The position numbers and the translations under genes are program-made. This document shows, piece after piece, positions 50,461 to 64,000 of a stretch of DNA of 64,000 nt (position 1 is the first letter of the stretch; every line of letters starts with the position of its first letter). The notes under the pieces are model-generated. The model was not told the DNA's origin, ran no database searches, and worked only from the letters and a program-made list of their open reading frames with translations. The stretch comes from Xestospongia muta (Eukaryota; Porifera; Demospongiae; Haplosclerida; Petrosiidae). The stretch lies in the NCBI GenBank assembly GCA_963693285.1, contig OY848917.1, positions 16,554,192-16,618,191 on the forward strand. The letters run 5' to 3'.

Positions 50461-51582
50461 CATATCCACATTGACAGTTATTTACTCTATTGTTTGTTTC
50501 CACATTAACATGTTATGATTGCTTGTTATGTGAATGTACTCTATATAATTTGGTATAATATAATTTAATGTATTAGTCAATGCAACATTGTCATTGTAAA
50601 ATATTTATTCACTACTGTTCAAACTGTAAATTTTCAAGTTTTGTAATATATTTTGTCATAAGTAGGGACATTAAAGGTCTTTAATGTTTCTCACACATTT
50701 ATTGGTTTCAGCTTTGTCATGATTTATCTCATTTAGCATATTTTAGAATGGGCTTATCATTTTACACAGAATTATTGTTTGTTTAAAATGATTTTAGTAT
50801 AATATTACATTGTGTTTAGTATTAGTAATGTAGTCTTTTTTATTGCTCTGCAGTATAGCAATTATAGTGATAGCATTATTACCAACATATTATATTGCCA
50901 GGAGCCAATAACATCAAATGAGTAAAATTATTTGTTAAATTATTTATATTATGAGTAATTGAGAGTATATGGCTCTTTCAAAAGAGATTACATTGCTATA
51001 CTTGTACTGTGATGTTGTTAACATAGTGTAGAGACTTAAAGAACATTTTGTGCGTGTTTGAGAACTTGTAGCATTGATAATACTTGTATACATAATCTAT
51101 CTTTCTGTTAAAGAAGCTATCTGTTGAATTTTTTTTGTGAGAAAGATAAATAAGTGTTTGTTCATAGCCTTTTCTGAAATGGCATGAGTAAATTGTCTTT
51201 GTAAAGAGCTCTATTCTTCTTCTATACTAAATGAGCAATTTTAATATGGTCACAGACTACTGTAAAGTGTCAAATTTATATTTATAATGTCACGTTGATA
51301 ATTGTGCAAAAATATGTCTATTGTGATGTAATGTCTATGTATACTTGTGTACTTAGAGTGTTATTTTTATTGATGACATTATTGTAAGAGTTATTGAGAG
51401 CAGTTTGTTTAGTATAAGAGTACTTAATTTGACTTGTACTTTATAATGTTGTCTATGTTTATAATGTTACTAGTGTACTCATGTAATACATACATGTATA
51501 CAACACTAATGGTATAGTTAATGTGCAAATGTTATAATACATTCTTTAGTTCACATTAATGTGGTTATTATAATATATTTAG
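50461..51582. other. No gene seen
   Basis: AT-rich sequence between the satellite edge and the first visible ankyrin exon. No further ankyrin exon or start exon of the right fusion gene was found here. Confidence 0.5.
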
Positions 51583-54500
51583 GAGGGATCTACTCCAGTC
51601 ATATTAGCAGCAGAGAGGGGACACAGGGATATTGTTTGGATTTTAGCACAGAAAGGAGCTAATCTAGACATTGTTAACAAAGTAAGTGTTCATGTACATA
51701 TGTTATATAACAAACACTATATAACTGAAGACAAAATGTAGCTGTCTTAAAAAATATGGAAAATGAATGATTAGCACAATGGAACTATTTTTAATTAAAT
51801 TAGAATAAATATTAAAATTTTCATAAATTTTCTGGTAATCACACAAATATAATGGTGAATTGTCAAGATGTGAAACAACATTTTTGAATTTCTCTTTATC
51901 ATTAACACTCAGAGCTAATTTATTTGTATATAATACATATAATATAATTATATATAATATATACAGTAAATAATTGTTTGTTAATTTGGTTAGGCATAAT
52001 TTATTGTTAATATATGAATAATAAACAAGTATGATTACAGTAAACTATGCCCTCATGGTTTATATCACTGAAATCATGCACTAAACATACTGTGGGGCTC
52101 AATTTAATTAATGAAATGAAGACTTTCTTACTAACATACATGATGAAGTTACTTTTTTGCATTTTTAATGTTAGTTCTGATTTTAAATTTTGGCTTTTGC
52201 TAATGGCTGTCATAATTTGTCAATTTCGTTAGATAAATATGTCACAAGGATTTGTCTTTCAGATTCATATCACTCTTTCAAAGGAACTAATGATTTCATA
52301 GGATTGTTCACATTTGACTTAGCTCTGTTGCCAAATTTAAGGAATATTTGATCCAAATGAACAAATCCTAATTGGTAAAACGAAAACTGCTTAACAAATA
52401 TGATGATGTCACTTTTTGCATTTTCAATTTTAGTACTGAGCTTTTTCTTTTGTCAGATAGTATTATGGTTACATGAACATGAAAATCATTATTCTACCAA
52501 TCTGCATTGGCACCATTTATCCAATATTCATTGCATAATTAAACTAATTTTAATAAATAATAATAAGTAAAAACATTGTCAGACCTCACTAAGATGTAAA
52601 AACTGGGCTGTCATTATTTTGTGACAACAATATTAGACATCCACATTATGCAAGGAGTTAGTTTTATAGAGTAATGCAATCATTAATAGGATCAACTTTA
52701 CCTCATGACACCTTTATAATATTCAACATCTAGAATGGCAAAACATTAGTATGTAAGACAGTTATTGTGGATATGTACGGATACTGATGTATGTACTACA
52801 TAGTATAGTTATGTTTATATAGTAGAGGATGTAGTGTATTGTGTAAATTAATGATATAATACAATTAAAGAAAATATTGAAGTGCCATATACTTAGTAAC
52901 TTTGGAGGTAGAAAATATTGACAAATTTCATGAAATGTATTTCAATTGCCAAAATTTTATCCTCGAATACTTTAATTAGGGGTGTGGTAGTAGGTAGAAG
53001 ACTCCGTTCACAAATTTAATTTCTTCAAACTCTAGTATATTTTAAATTCATTAATATTTTCTCCCTTCAAAATTATCCACTATGTGGTAGTCAATGTGAA
53101 ATATAATAATTAACATTTTTTGAATCAGCAGACAGCTATATATTGGACTTCACTGACCAATCACACTGAAACAGTCCAGTTACATTTACATTAATAATGC
53201 TGATCCTATTATTTTTAGAAAGATTAGTGTGTATTGTGCATAGATATTATTATGTACAGATATGATATTGTAGTATGTACTACATATTCTTAGGGCTATA
53301 TCATAGTGCGTAATATAAATTTGTCTAGGATCGGATGACAGCTCTACATTATGTCTCAAGAAGTAATAACACTGAGATAGTCCAGCTACTCCTGCAGTAT
53401 AGTGCAGATCCTAATATTTGTGACAAGGTTAGTCTATAACTTATTTTATTGTTAATCTACTTTAACACAGAATGGCAATACTGCATTGCATATTGCCTGC
53501 AAAGAAGGTCATATAAATATTATACAATCCCTGCTATCTTGTGGAGCAGATATGACTATTAAGAATAATGAGGGTAACACTCCATTAGATGAATGTCAAG
53601 ACACAAACAAGGATAAAATTGCTAGTCTTTTTTCTAAATACAATCCAAAACGAGGTGAGGTATTAAACAACAACTATATAATAAATAAAAAATGTTAAAG
53701 TTAATAAATGTACTATTACTCCTACTTGTTTGGTTTGTTATTATTTAGTTTTGGAAGATGTGTCTAAATGGAATATTGAATATCTCAATGAAGAGCAAGT
53801 TTTTGAGAAACCAGAGTATGGAGTCAAGTTTGTCATTCCACCATCATCAGTGGAAATAGGGCAAGAGGTCAAAACAGAAGTCAAAGTAGTTGCACCAGGA
53901 GAGTCAGAGATCAACCTCCCTCCTGATGTTGAGCTTGTCAGCTGTTTCTATAAGATTAAGATAACAGGAAAATTCACCAGACCTATTGAGGTTCATCTCC
54001 AACATAACGTTGAACTCAAATCACAAGAGGAAAGTCAACAGCTAATATTTATTAGAGCTAAAGGACCACCACCTTATATGTTTGAACTGTTACCAACTGA
54101 CTATGACCAAGTGTTCACACCTTATGACAATTCTGGTGTTGTAAGAATCTCTGATTTTTGTCTCATTGGTATCATCCGATATTTAATTAATTCTCTAATT
54201 GAATGGCCATCTCACAGTTATGTAATGACAGTCTTTTTCAAGGAGATGGAGAAATTTTGTTGGGAAATACAAGCAGTGGTCACAAAAAATCTTGGACCTT
54301 TTCTTGAGGTATAGAAGACATAACAAAAAGAGAATTACAATACTAGATTACAACTGTATACATGCTATTTGTCTATATTAGAGAGTGAAGACAGAGAAAC
54401 GCTTTGAAAACTGGAAAAGGATAGACCCAGTTACTTTCTTTGATCCTGAGATTAATGGAGTTACAACTGCTAACGAGTATTATGACATTAAGCCATTGAT

Positions 54501-57438
54501 GGATCCATTTCAAGTAAAGTTCAGTTGATTTTGTGATCTTTTAAATATAGTGTCCTTTAAGGTTTGTAGGAAAGTGGTTGATAAATGTCAACCAGACATG
54601 GCCCTACCTTACTTAAAATTTAAAGTCTCTCTCAAACATAAGAATGAACCCCCTGACCTAGAGCTCACTTTTAAAAGAATACGTCAACCTTTGACTTTGG
54701 TAATTCCTAGTTATGATCTGAAACAAGTACAGGAGACAACAAGTGAGAGACAATAAAAATAGGATCTAGTCATGTTTCTGTCAGCATAACACATTGCTGG
54801 AGCTTTTATAAAATGCTAAATATACTATAATATGTATTTCCTAATAGTTAACTCTGTCAGCACTTCTTCAGCCACTACTCCTACTACTGATAGTATGTCA
54901 ACTTCTACCAGTAGTTCTCCTTCTATTCATATACAGTCATCATATCTATTAGGAATATCTGATAAATTATTATGTGAGTTATGCAATAAGCAAGTTAATG
55001 GATAATTTGTCATTAAATTAATTGAATCATTTTTCACATTTCCTCATTACTAGGTAAAGAGCCCAAGAAAGAGCACCTGATGAGACTACTTCATGAAATT
55101 AGGTACAAATGGAATACTATTGGTGAACAACTTAAAGTGCGTTATGATGATATAAAGTCCGCTGAATATAATGTGGCACATGACCATACTACAAAACTAT
55201 CAGAAGTCCTTCAGGTGTGGATAGACAAGAGAACATGTGAAGTGTCTTGGAGAATGATCATCACTGTTGTGAAGGAGCCACCTGTAGAACACAAAGTAGT
55301 AGCTGAAGAGATATATAAATTCTTAGCAAGGCCTGATATCAGGAATGAATACCTCTCTTCTGATCAACCTGGTAAAGTTGAAAAATATTTATTTAATGAT
55401 TTTTTCTATGTCATTCTATAGGTCAAGTGATTACCACTTTTAATTCTCCACCTCCAGCTCAACCAAAACCTACTGAAATAAAAGGTACAACTATATAGCT
55501 ATAATATTAAATGACTCATTTACATGTTTGTTATATTGCAGTTCACCCTATTAATCCTACTGCTCCACCTCCAATTACACCAAAACCAGCTAATAAGAAA
55601 GGTACACACAACTAAATAGACTGATAGATACTTACGCCATATAGATCGATCTTTATCTGGTCCCCAACCTCCAAATACACCACAACTTGGTGAGAAGATA
55701 AATATGCAACAATTAGACAAATTTCTTTGTATTCCATGAACATATTTGAAGGGATGTAATATTGATTTTTTTCAGTGAAAGTAGATGAAATGGAACAAGA
55801 AGCTCCCTTACAGTCAACCAATCCTATTGGAGTAAGTTAATTAGTTATTATGATTTATTACTATGACATTATGTGACATAATTTCATAAAACACTTGTAT
55901 ATTGTAGTAACATGTACCGCAAAGTAGTTATGTATAAATGCAAACGTTCTCTGAAGTTTCAAGTGCATCCACAATAAATAAAATTTTGTATTCATCTATA
56001 CACATGCATATAGTATGTATATATATATATATATATATATACAAATGTGTTTATTGATATTATGAATACATCTCTCTATTAGTTTGCTGCTCATTGTCTT
56101 CATAAACAAGCTAAACAATGGGAGGAAAAAGATAATGATTTGATTGTAGCTGTTAAACGTATGGCCAGGCTGATGATGGAAATGTCAAAGTTTGCCCAGT
56201 AAGTGTTATAGAGTGAAATGTATACTTCAAGATGTAGTTTATAAAATGTTCACTGAACTAAATATCACAAATACAAATATATCTGCTGTAGTTATAAATA
56301 GTCAGTAACTTAGCAATGAAAGTGTACTATACCCTGAGTATTGTACTAATGTATTACTTTCAGTTTGATAATAATTACAATTACATAGAGATGAAGAAGG
56401 TGATGTTAATTCTAAAGAAGATTTTATCCAAACAGCTAATCTTATTGTCAAAGACAGTAAGGAGGTTGTTAAAATAGCTACACAAGTTGCTGAGCTCTGT
56501 ACAGACTCACAGCTGAAAAATGTGAGTTATAGAGTTTGATAACAAAAATATTCATTTATAGAGTACCTTTAATGTGTGTGTAATAAGATTATAATTAGTT
56601 AACACTTCTTATATGAATTAATTTAAACTGTAATATTTATTCACACTTGACATTGGTCATTTGCAAACTTCTCTTTGATTCCATTTAATACATTCCTTTA
56701 CAGACTCTGTCACAAGTCCTTGATAGTATTCCAACTTATGCCACACAACTCAAAATTAATGTTGGTGTGCATTCAGGAAAATATGGTAAGCCAATAACTT
56801 TATGAGGAATATTAGTACTCAACCATTGATAGAACTCAGAAAACAGAAATATACTTATTTAACCAAGACATTATTTTTCCCTTTAATTAATAATAAGATT
56901 GAGAGAGTAACAAAAGTAATTGATAGTAACACATAGTTTTGTAAGGTTTGAAATAATTACAGTTGGTTTAAAAATGTTAGTATATAAATTCATATAGTCA
57001 TCATGTTATACAACTGATTCTACAAATGTCAAAATAAACTATATGATGACTTATTTGATATATTGTGTCTTAAAGAGTAACTTAAGTACTATGTTCCACA
57101 CAGTGGGTACTTCCATGATTAAAAGCTGTTGTCCATGTTATAACAGTGTAACTATATTATTATTATATAATATTAACCTTTCTTCAGCCAGTTTATACTA
57201 CACATGTACACATATGTATCTTACATATAGTATTACAATGTATCTTATCCACCTTGTGTAATTCCTTGATTTTACAGACCTAGAAGGAGATACAGAAGCT
57301 ACTAGTTTGTTGACAGTTAATGCTGAGAATCTCATGACTGCTGCTGGTGTAGTACTTGAAATTACAGAGAATGCTTTAGTAAAAGAACCTCCAGATGCTC
57401 GTACATACTTGACTGGCCTAAGCTGGGTCAAAAAATAA
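51583..57438 (+). CDS. Ankyrin-ZU5-UPA-death-vinculin-tail fusion protein, right paralog (5' end not found)
   Basis: Sixteen exons: 51583-51681, 53329-53427, 53471-53654, 53749-54308, 54382-54513, 54562-54742, 54848-54973, 55054-55371, 55422-55484, 55542-55601, 55645-55689, 55776-55831, 56083-56198, 56389-56521, 56704-56785, 57278-57438. All phases agree; 804 visible residues, TAA stop. It repeats the domain order of the left paralog and adds an upstream 33-residue ankyrin exon (TPVILAAERGHRDIVWILAQ) with strong GTAAGTG donor. ZU5 shows [18 protein letters not shown], death [11 protein letters not shown] and SWRMIITVV, tail [19 protein letters not shown] and GLSWVKK. The tail ends level with vinculin's C-terminal arm but lacks the final TPWYQ. 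Here the small intron 54514-54561 must be spliced, because it contains an in-frame TGA. The absence of stops in both copies argues for two functional genes. Start exons may lie left of the satellite. Confidence 0.85.
53125..53215 (+). pseudogene. Decayed ankyrin exon
   Basis: Wording such as CAGACAGCTATATATTGGAC, AATCACACTGAAACAGTCCA and AATGCTGATCCTATTATT parallels the ankyrin exon at 53,329-53,427 and its left partner at 4,470. Deletions and the missing acceptor and donor mean it can no longer be spliced in as a repeat. Confidence 0.65.
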
Positions 57439-60400
57439 CACTGAACTAGCAAACTCAATTGATTGCTGTGCCTTTTATATGTAACTTTTAGTTACCTCAA
57501 CTAGTAGTGATTTTTTAGATATATTGATATTTTGTAGTTGCTGATATTGTTTTCCTCAGAATGATGTCATTTCAATTGAGTATTCACTAAACAATATTTA
57601 GTTTGACTTTGTAGGATGACCATAACTTATTTGTACTGCTTGCATGCTATTGAGTTCAAATTGATATCATTGGACTCCTTTCATTCTTTCAGTTCTTATA
57701 TTGTGGAGTGATTGATAATTTAACCAAGTTTCTTATTAGTAAGTAGACAAACTCAGCAAGATTGGGAATCTGACTTCTTATCATAGTACACATGACACAA
57801 CAGATTATAATGTCACTATTATAAATAGATATAATTGTTGCTGGGCTAATGCAGAATTAAATGATTGTAAAATATTCCTATAAATGGATAGATGGAAAGA
57901 TTGTGACTACCATACTGATGAATGATAATCTGTTTTACAACTTGAGTCTGACATTGATATTATATTGGAGTACTAGAGTATATGCAATAAATTAAACTGG
58001 CTTATTATTGCATGAGCTCACTTTGTGTACATTGAAGATACAGTCCTGTCTGGTGATCAATCAATATAATATTCATTCTAGTTTGTGATGATTTGTATAT
58101 CTTTTGTTAATATGATCCATATATTATAATTGCAGTTATACTCATAACTATGACACCTACACAATCATGCATATATTAGAACCCTTAGACCTATAGCTGT
58201 CATAGCATTTGCTGATGTACTCTTTGATGCAAGGCATCCACTGGTAAGTTATAATGATACATCATCAGCTAGTTCTTTGGTACAAGTATTAAAGGATAAT
58301 TACATTGACATATATGAAGTAATATAATGCAAAAATAGAAAGATTTTAAGACAATAAAAAAATGGAATTTTGAAACTATTAGGTAACATAAAGACACTAT
58401 TTTATAATTTTTTAAACTTAGATACTGTGACAGCATGCAGAATTTGAAACTAAATCATATTCTGTTTACTACAGTCTCCATTGTTATCCTAATCTGGTTA
58501 ACTGTTGACAAATGTGACTATATGACTAATGCTTTGCAAATAATTATACAAATATGGTATAATCTTTTGTAGGAATGGTGGCTTTCAAAAATACCTATTA
58601 CAAGTGATGGAAATCATTTTTTTAAAATGATGAAATGATGCTAAGAAACCTTGTGGAATAAAATGAGAGAAATACGAGCATTGACAATTGCTACAATGTT
58701 ACTGTTCAGCTGAAGATGTTTGCTGTATAGGTGACAATTGAATGTGTCATTAATAACATTGTATGAGTTATTACTGTCAAAGCAGGCAAACATGCACCAG
58801 CTGAAGCAGGAACATGTCAGTTTGTGGTGGTGACAAAATTAAGGAGTCACGTATCTTGTTAGAGTGAGTTACTGTACTATAACATCTCTGTAGATTGAAA
58901 TAAAGAATACTTGATGGGGCAGCTTGTTACTCAAATTATTGAACCAGACATAGTCTTTTTTCTGGTAATCAATGACAGCAGAAACTCTTTTGTAATAGTG
59001 ACTTTAAAAAAGCCATTTATTTGAGCAAATCATGAGTAACACAAAAAATAATTTTGCTGCAGTCACAAATAATATTAAGGTTGTCTGTTGTCACTCTTGA
59101 ATGCTGCTTAACAACAAATTATTATTATGAAATCACTAATGCCAGAGAACAAGGTTTAGTTATAGTGCATATAAATAGATACAAAGATTAAGCTGACATT
59201 TTAGACAAGATGAGAAAGAAGCAAAAAAAGGAACAAAGTGATCGCATGAGAGGGAGGAAGAGTGAATGTGCCATAATAATGGAATATAAACCGAGTAACA
59301 GGGGACACAAATTAAGCTGACATTTTAGACAAGATGAGTAAGAAGCAAAAAGAGCAAGAGTGAGTGCACAAGAGAGGGAAGGAAGAGAGAAAGAGACTTA
59401 GTATTTGTGTATAAAATGAGTAACAGAGGATCAAGATTAAGAGAACATTTTAGAAAAGAAAACAGATGAAAGGAGAGAAGAAACAATGAAAGCAAGGCAA
59501 AGTAGAGTGAATAGTATCAGTACTTACACAACAATAAAAAGAGTAATTGTAAAATGAGACAAACCAATGACAATAAAGAAACAAGACTGGCTACAAATAT
59601 AGTTTATAAAAGATTGTGAAAAGAGAAAACTGAAACTGAACAGATAATGCAACATCAATATCTTAATGAAGCATACATCAACAAACATTGGCTGAAAATA
59701 ATATGTACCAGTAACAGAAGATCAATTAACAGAACTGCTATTAATATTTTGTACTATTGTGATCTATTTTTGAATTACCTAATTGATATTCAATTTTATT
59801 ACCTATTGTATCAAACTCTAGTAATACTATACTTGAGAATTGCTGGAGTTACAAAGAACCTCACATTTTGAGAAAATTCAATCTCACGTGTACAATTTAC
59901 AGTAACTGTCTGCATCCTATACATCATTGTATTATTGTTAAGATATAAGAATATACCACTTACTTACATAGTTCATGTAGTTCAACAAATGAAGTCTCTT
60001 GATCAGAAAAGATATGCAGGACTGTTCTATTATAAATTCCATAGTGATAAACTTACATGTAAATTGTAGTGTCTAACTAATGAGACATTAAACAGAATAT
60101 TACTTTGAAAATTAATGTTAACCAGTATATTAGTAATGTCTGATGTCTACTATACTTGTCAGTGTCTTGTGTGCAGCCTAAATGACTCTATATTGGGTAA
60201 GTCAACTGATAATTTATTTTATAAAATTTATGATGAATATATTAAATCAAGAAATGTAATTTTACCTCTGGCCAAAGAATACGCAAAAAAGTTGTAAACA
60301 GTATTAATTGACAAAGTAAAAATAGGAGCATTTATGGAGAAAGGACTTCATATTTAACCAAGACAATATCTTCCCTCAACTAATAGTAACATTAAGAGAG

Positions 60401-60805
60401 AATCAACAGTAACTAATAATAACACAATAGTTTTATAAGGTTTCAGATAAGTACAGTTGCTCTAAAAATGTAAGTATATACATAAATGTATATAGTCATC
60501 TTGCTATACAACTAGTCCCACAAATGTGACATTAAACTATAGTATTTTTATATTGAGATATTTGGTATATTTTGTCTTTATAAAGTAACTAAACTATTTA
60601 TATTTCACATAGTAGGTGGGTACTCCCATCATTAAAAACTGTTGTCCATACTTAGTGTATTACAACAGTGTTGTTATATTATTTTGATATTTGATATGTC
60701 TTTCATCCACAAATTATACCGCTAGGACATAGCATATATGCATTTTACATATAGTATTATATTATGTACCTCCTCTAACTTGTGTGTATTTACTTGATTT
60801 TATAG
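57439..60805. other. Intergenic stretch, duplicated, with a small tandem triplication
   Basis: This repeats 8,422-11,160. It carries the exon-like segment 58,189-58,243. Extra sequence from about 58,574 includes three copies with a period of about 125 bases, marked by the similar core AGCTGACATTTTAGA at 59,191, 59,315 and a variant at 59,441. No gene was built from it; the short frames at 59,647-59,871 and 60,115-60,297 are not conserved between copies. Confidence 0.5.
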
Positions 60806-60935
60806 ACCTGAAGCAGATAAAGAAGTATTAGATTATTGACAGTTAGTGCTAAGAATCACATGACTGCTATGTGTGTAGTATTTAACACTACAAAGAGTGC
60901 TTTAATAAAATATCTCAAGAATCTTACGTGGGCTT
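60806..60935 (+). pseudogene. Decayed spare copy of the vinculin-tail last exon, right copy
   Basis: This is the counterpart of 11,161-11,290. After TTTTATAG the frame is lost by small deletions and a TTG-to-TTA change that does not restore it. Only scattered matches to the intact last exon at 57,278-57,438 remain. Confidence 0.7.
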
Positions 60936-61023
60936 GACTGGTCTAAGATGGTCAAAAATTCACACTGAACTAGCAAATTCATGGATTCTTTTCATTCTTT
61001 CAGTTCTTATATCATGGAGTGAT

Positions 61024-61148
61024 GGGTGGTTCTTGGTGTGACATCACATAAAGTCTAAACCAAACCTAACATTATTAAATCTATGACACATAGTGATGTC
61101 ATCATAGGACATGTGTTACATCATCAGTCAAGTTACACCAAGAAGCAC
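61024..61148. mobile_element. Small MITE, right copy
   Basis: This is the same element as 11,589-11,746, with ends GGGTGGTTCTTGGTGT and ACACCAAGAAGCAC. It lacks the internal duplicated stretch, and its right flank diverges into about 110 bases not present in the left copy. Confidence 0.65.
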
Positions 61149-61717
61149 TTTGGAGTGATTGACATTTTAAGTATTGATATCCTTATTTGATAACTTTCTA
61201 TTTAAAGTCAGGTCAACTAAATCAAAACAAGTACAGTTTAGTTAAACAAGGCCATGTGTGTTTTATCTGTGTTGAAGGTATGTCTTAGAAAGAATCTATT
61301 TTAATCCATCACAATGACTCGAGCACATAGTCAGTGACAATTAGATGGCCTAGTCAGTGATTGTTCTAACTGATTCAATACCATAGCATGTGATAGTGAA
61401 ATAATTTTGAAATTATATAGGAATTGAAAACATTATATCACTACTTATTACATTGGACATGTAATTAGCCACAAAGAAGGATAAACAAAACTGTTTTAAA
61501 TGTATTCTATCTTCTCACAATATATTGTTACCTTGTACAACAGCTAGTTACTGGACTATTGTTTGTTAACGAAATATAATGATACAAAGAATTTAACAAT
61601 TTTGTAAATTATTTTGTTTTTATAAAATGATAAATCAGAACAAAACTATGTCATGTAAATGACAACTACAATAAAAAAGTATAGTAATAATAATAATAAT
61701 AACAGTTACTCAGATAA

Positions 61718-64000
61718 TTAATAATCAGAGAACCAAGTACCAGTTATGGGACATATATTTTTATTACGTCCACATTTGAGATGAGTGACAATACCATTAG
61801 GATAACGTACAAATGCAGTGGCTTCAGTGAATGGTAACTGACAAACTGGACATACTCTAAAGAAGAGAGAGTATCAGGTTACATTTACTATAATATAATA
61901 TGTAGACAATGTTTTCTGTATAAACAACTAATGAAGATTTATTGTATGTAATCTATATTAAAAGACCATTTTGGTAACAAGAAGTAAACAAACTACAATT
62001 GATTACAATCTGTTGTCATAGTGATAATGATACCAACATGTACCTGGTATCAGTAATTTTCACAGGTCCCTCTTGTAATTTCATTAATTCAAATTTTGTC
62101 TAAAAAAAAAGGTAAAATAAAGAATAATAATTATATTAATAATATTAGTAATGTCTACAAAAGCGGAAATCCTATTTGAAAAACGACTATTAATTACTAA
62201 GATAATTGTGAGCTACCTCTGACTCATCAAATGCAATCAATATTTATAATTTTACATAAAACATTTTAATAACTTGTGTTAGTAATACATTCATTATATA
62301 TCTATTATTAAGACATAAAATATAGTACAATTAATGTGTTATACATTTGAAATCCTATTACTGTAGCAGTACATAATGTTTACCTGTAAATTTTCTCCTT
62401 TAGCTAGACTGTGTTCTATTTTACTTGTACGTCCAGCATTAGTTGTACTACGAATACTGCGAACAAGAAAATCTTTGACAGTACTGATTTCCCATTGAGA
62501 TGGTAATATCTGGAGTACCTATAACATGACAATACATAATAACAATATGTATCTGTAATATAATTATACTTTACATCTAATTAACAAAATAGTAATATTT
62601 ACCGACAATCATCTAACAGAGCTGTTGATGACTACACAAAACTAGATCAAGAATTTAATGACTGAAATGGTGTTTGGAAAATTGTTTGGAGAGTTAAACT
62701 TGTCAACTTAAAAAAAATCTCACTAAACTGCTATATTACAGTTACCAAGGATAGCATAAATTATCTGCACACAACACACACACACACACACACACACACA
62801 GTTCTTACCTTTGCAGCATCAAATTCTTCACCATGTGTGTTCAAGAGTTTTAGTGCTTGTTTAATAAGAGGTGGTTTTGAACTAAAATAATATTATGTTA
62901 GTTAATAAAGGGTTAACTAACTTACCTATCAGATGGTCTTAGGTAGACAGTTAATAATGTTTGGTATACTCGTTGACGATCTTGTCTGCTACGACCCTAT
63001 CATAATTAATGTTATATTATATCATATTCTATAACAAACTTATAACATGTATTATATTATTGAATCTTGTCTGTATATATACTAGCTTACCTTTGTATAT
63101 ATAGAACAATATCGTTCAGCACCTTCATAATCCTGTAAATGATGAGCTAATATACTAAGAGCTTTTTCATGTTCATCCATCTGTATAAATTATAAAGACA
63201 TATAATAACTACATAATAACTACTGTTATGTACATGTACAAATATACTCTCTCATGATAACATTATAATAAATGTGTTAGTATATACATGTACATGTACA
63301 TTTACATGTATAGTTTTAAGATTTTTATGATTAAAGAAATGATATGTGAGGTGTCTATCAAGTTTTACCACTGATATATGCTACAATACATTGACTTACT
63401 CTGCCATAAAGAATAGCACATTCTTTGTATAAGTCAGTATCTTGAACTCTGTTTAATAAAAAGGAGGCACGATAACTAGATGATTCTTCAAGAAAGCTCT
63501 GTAGTTTTGCCCTGTCAAATAATAAATATGATAATTAGTAATGTTAGATTGATTTTCAAATGTTAATCTTATTAAGTGTCATGTAAATTGGATCAACAAT
63601 ATTTATATATGTACCTGGCCTCTTTTAAGTGTTTGGTATTCTTCTCTTCTTTCAACTTTAATACTTTTTCTAAATACAACATACCAAGACGAGTATGAAA
63701 GACCTCATCCTAGACAACACAACAACAAACAGTATACCTGTAATATTATTAATACATACATTATCAATATAATAGACTTATTAAATGATATATTAGTATT
63801 AATAATACACTATTACCTTCAATTCTAGTTCATGTATTAAGTGTTCTAAGTAGAGTAGACTAGCTTGAACATATGGTGATAATTTTTCAAGTACTACAGA
63901 ATGTTCTAGTTGTACACGTCCTTTGTCTTTACCAAGTCTGTCAATAAATATTTTAACTCCCTTTAGTTCATCATGATCTAGTACCCATTTAGAATACTTC
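61718..64000 (-). CDS. TGFBRAP1: TGFBRAP1/VPS3-like gene, right copy (C-terminal part; continues past the window)
   Basis: Minus-strand exons visible are 63817-64000 (cut), 63615-63709, 63400-63511, 63091-63180, 62926-62996, 62809-62881, 62384-62518, 62044-62099 and 61718-61856. Every exon length equals that of the left copy, and no stop or frameshift was seen. The C-terminal zinc-binding end VCPVCQLPFTEA and FVRYPNGIVTHLKC is preserved. Introns are also nearly identical to the left copy apart from microsatellite and small indel differences, so this half of the duplication is either very recent, recently homogenised, or an allelic copy placed in tandem by the assembly. Whether the N-terminal propeller is present cannot be seen. 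Confidence 0.85.

Larger units (their letters stand above)
52450..64000. repeat. Right copy of the segmental duplication (truncated by the window)
   Basis: This is the direct-orientation counterpart of about 3,660-14,490. It lacks the foldback MITE of the left copy, and it has about 900 extra bases around 58,574-59,470 that include a short tandem triplication. The TGFBRAP1-like part is far more similar to its partner than the fusion-gene part. Confidence 0.85.

Overview
This is an AT-rich eukaryotic (animal) window. Its genes have many small exons, with introns down to about 48 bases. The mix of a CORVET subunit gene, ankyrin/ZU5/death-domain genes and a vinculin-type tail points to an early-branching metazoan. 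A sponge such as Amphimedon is my best guess. That is an inference from gene style and content, not proof.

The backbone is a direct segmental duplication about 49 kb apart: roughly 3,660-14,500 and 52,450-64,000. Each copy carries, on the plus strand, a 15-16-exon gene encoding ankyrin repeats, a ZU5 domain, a UPA-like region, a death domain, a proline-rich neck and a C-terminal vinculin-tail domain. On the minus strand, tail to tail with it, each copy carries a TGFBRAP1/VPS3-like gene. The left TGFBRAP1 copy is nearly complete (12,192-24,592). The right one runs off the window. The ANK-ZU5-death-vinculin-tail fusion is the most striking content. All phases agree across every exon in both paralogs.

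Between the copies lie an accessory stretch and a satellite. From 21.4 to 27.1 kb there is a decayed DDE transposase element inside the first visible TGFBRAP1 intron, a 40-bp minisatellite, and a broken integrase-type pseudogene. From 27.5 to 30.2 kb there is an unrecognised 9-exon plus-strand gene with a predicted C-terminal membrane segment, followed by cysteine-rich gene-like fragments and two deleted relatives of the transposon. From 36.4 to 49.5 kb lies an array of about 92 units of 143 bp. Each unit places a splice-acceptor-like TTTACAATATCATAG 2-3 bases before a strong donor GTAAGTG, like a row of recursive splice sites.

Other mobile DNA includes a 523-bp foldback element in the left duplicate. 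Its exact empty site is preserved in the right duplicate. The 5' ends of both fusion genes, the start codon of the TGFBRAP1 gene and one of its early exons could not be located. No RNA genes or CRISPR arrays were recognised.
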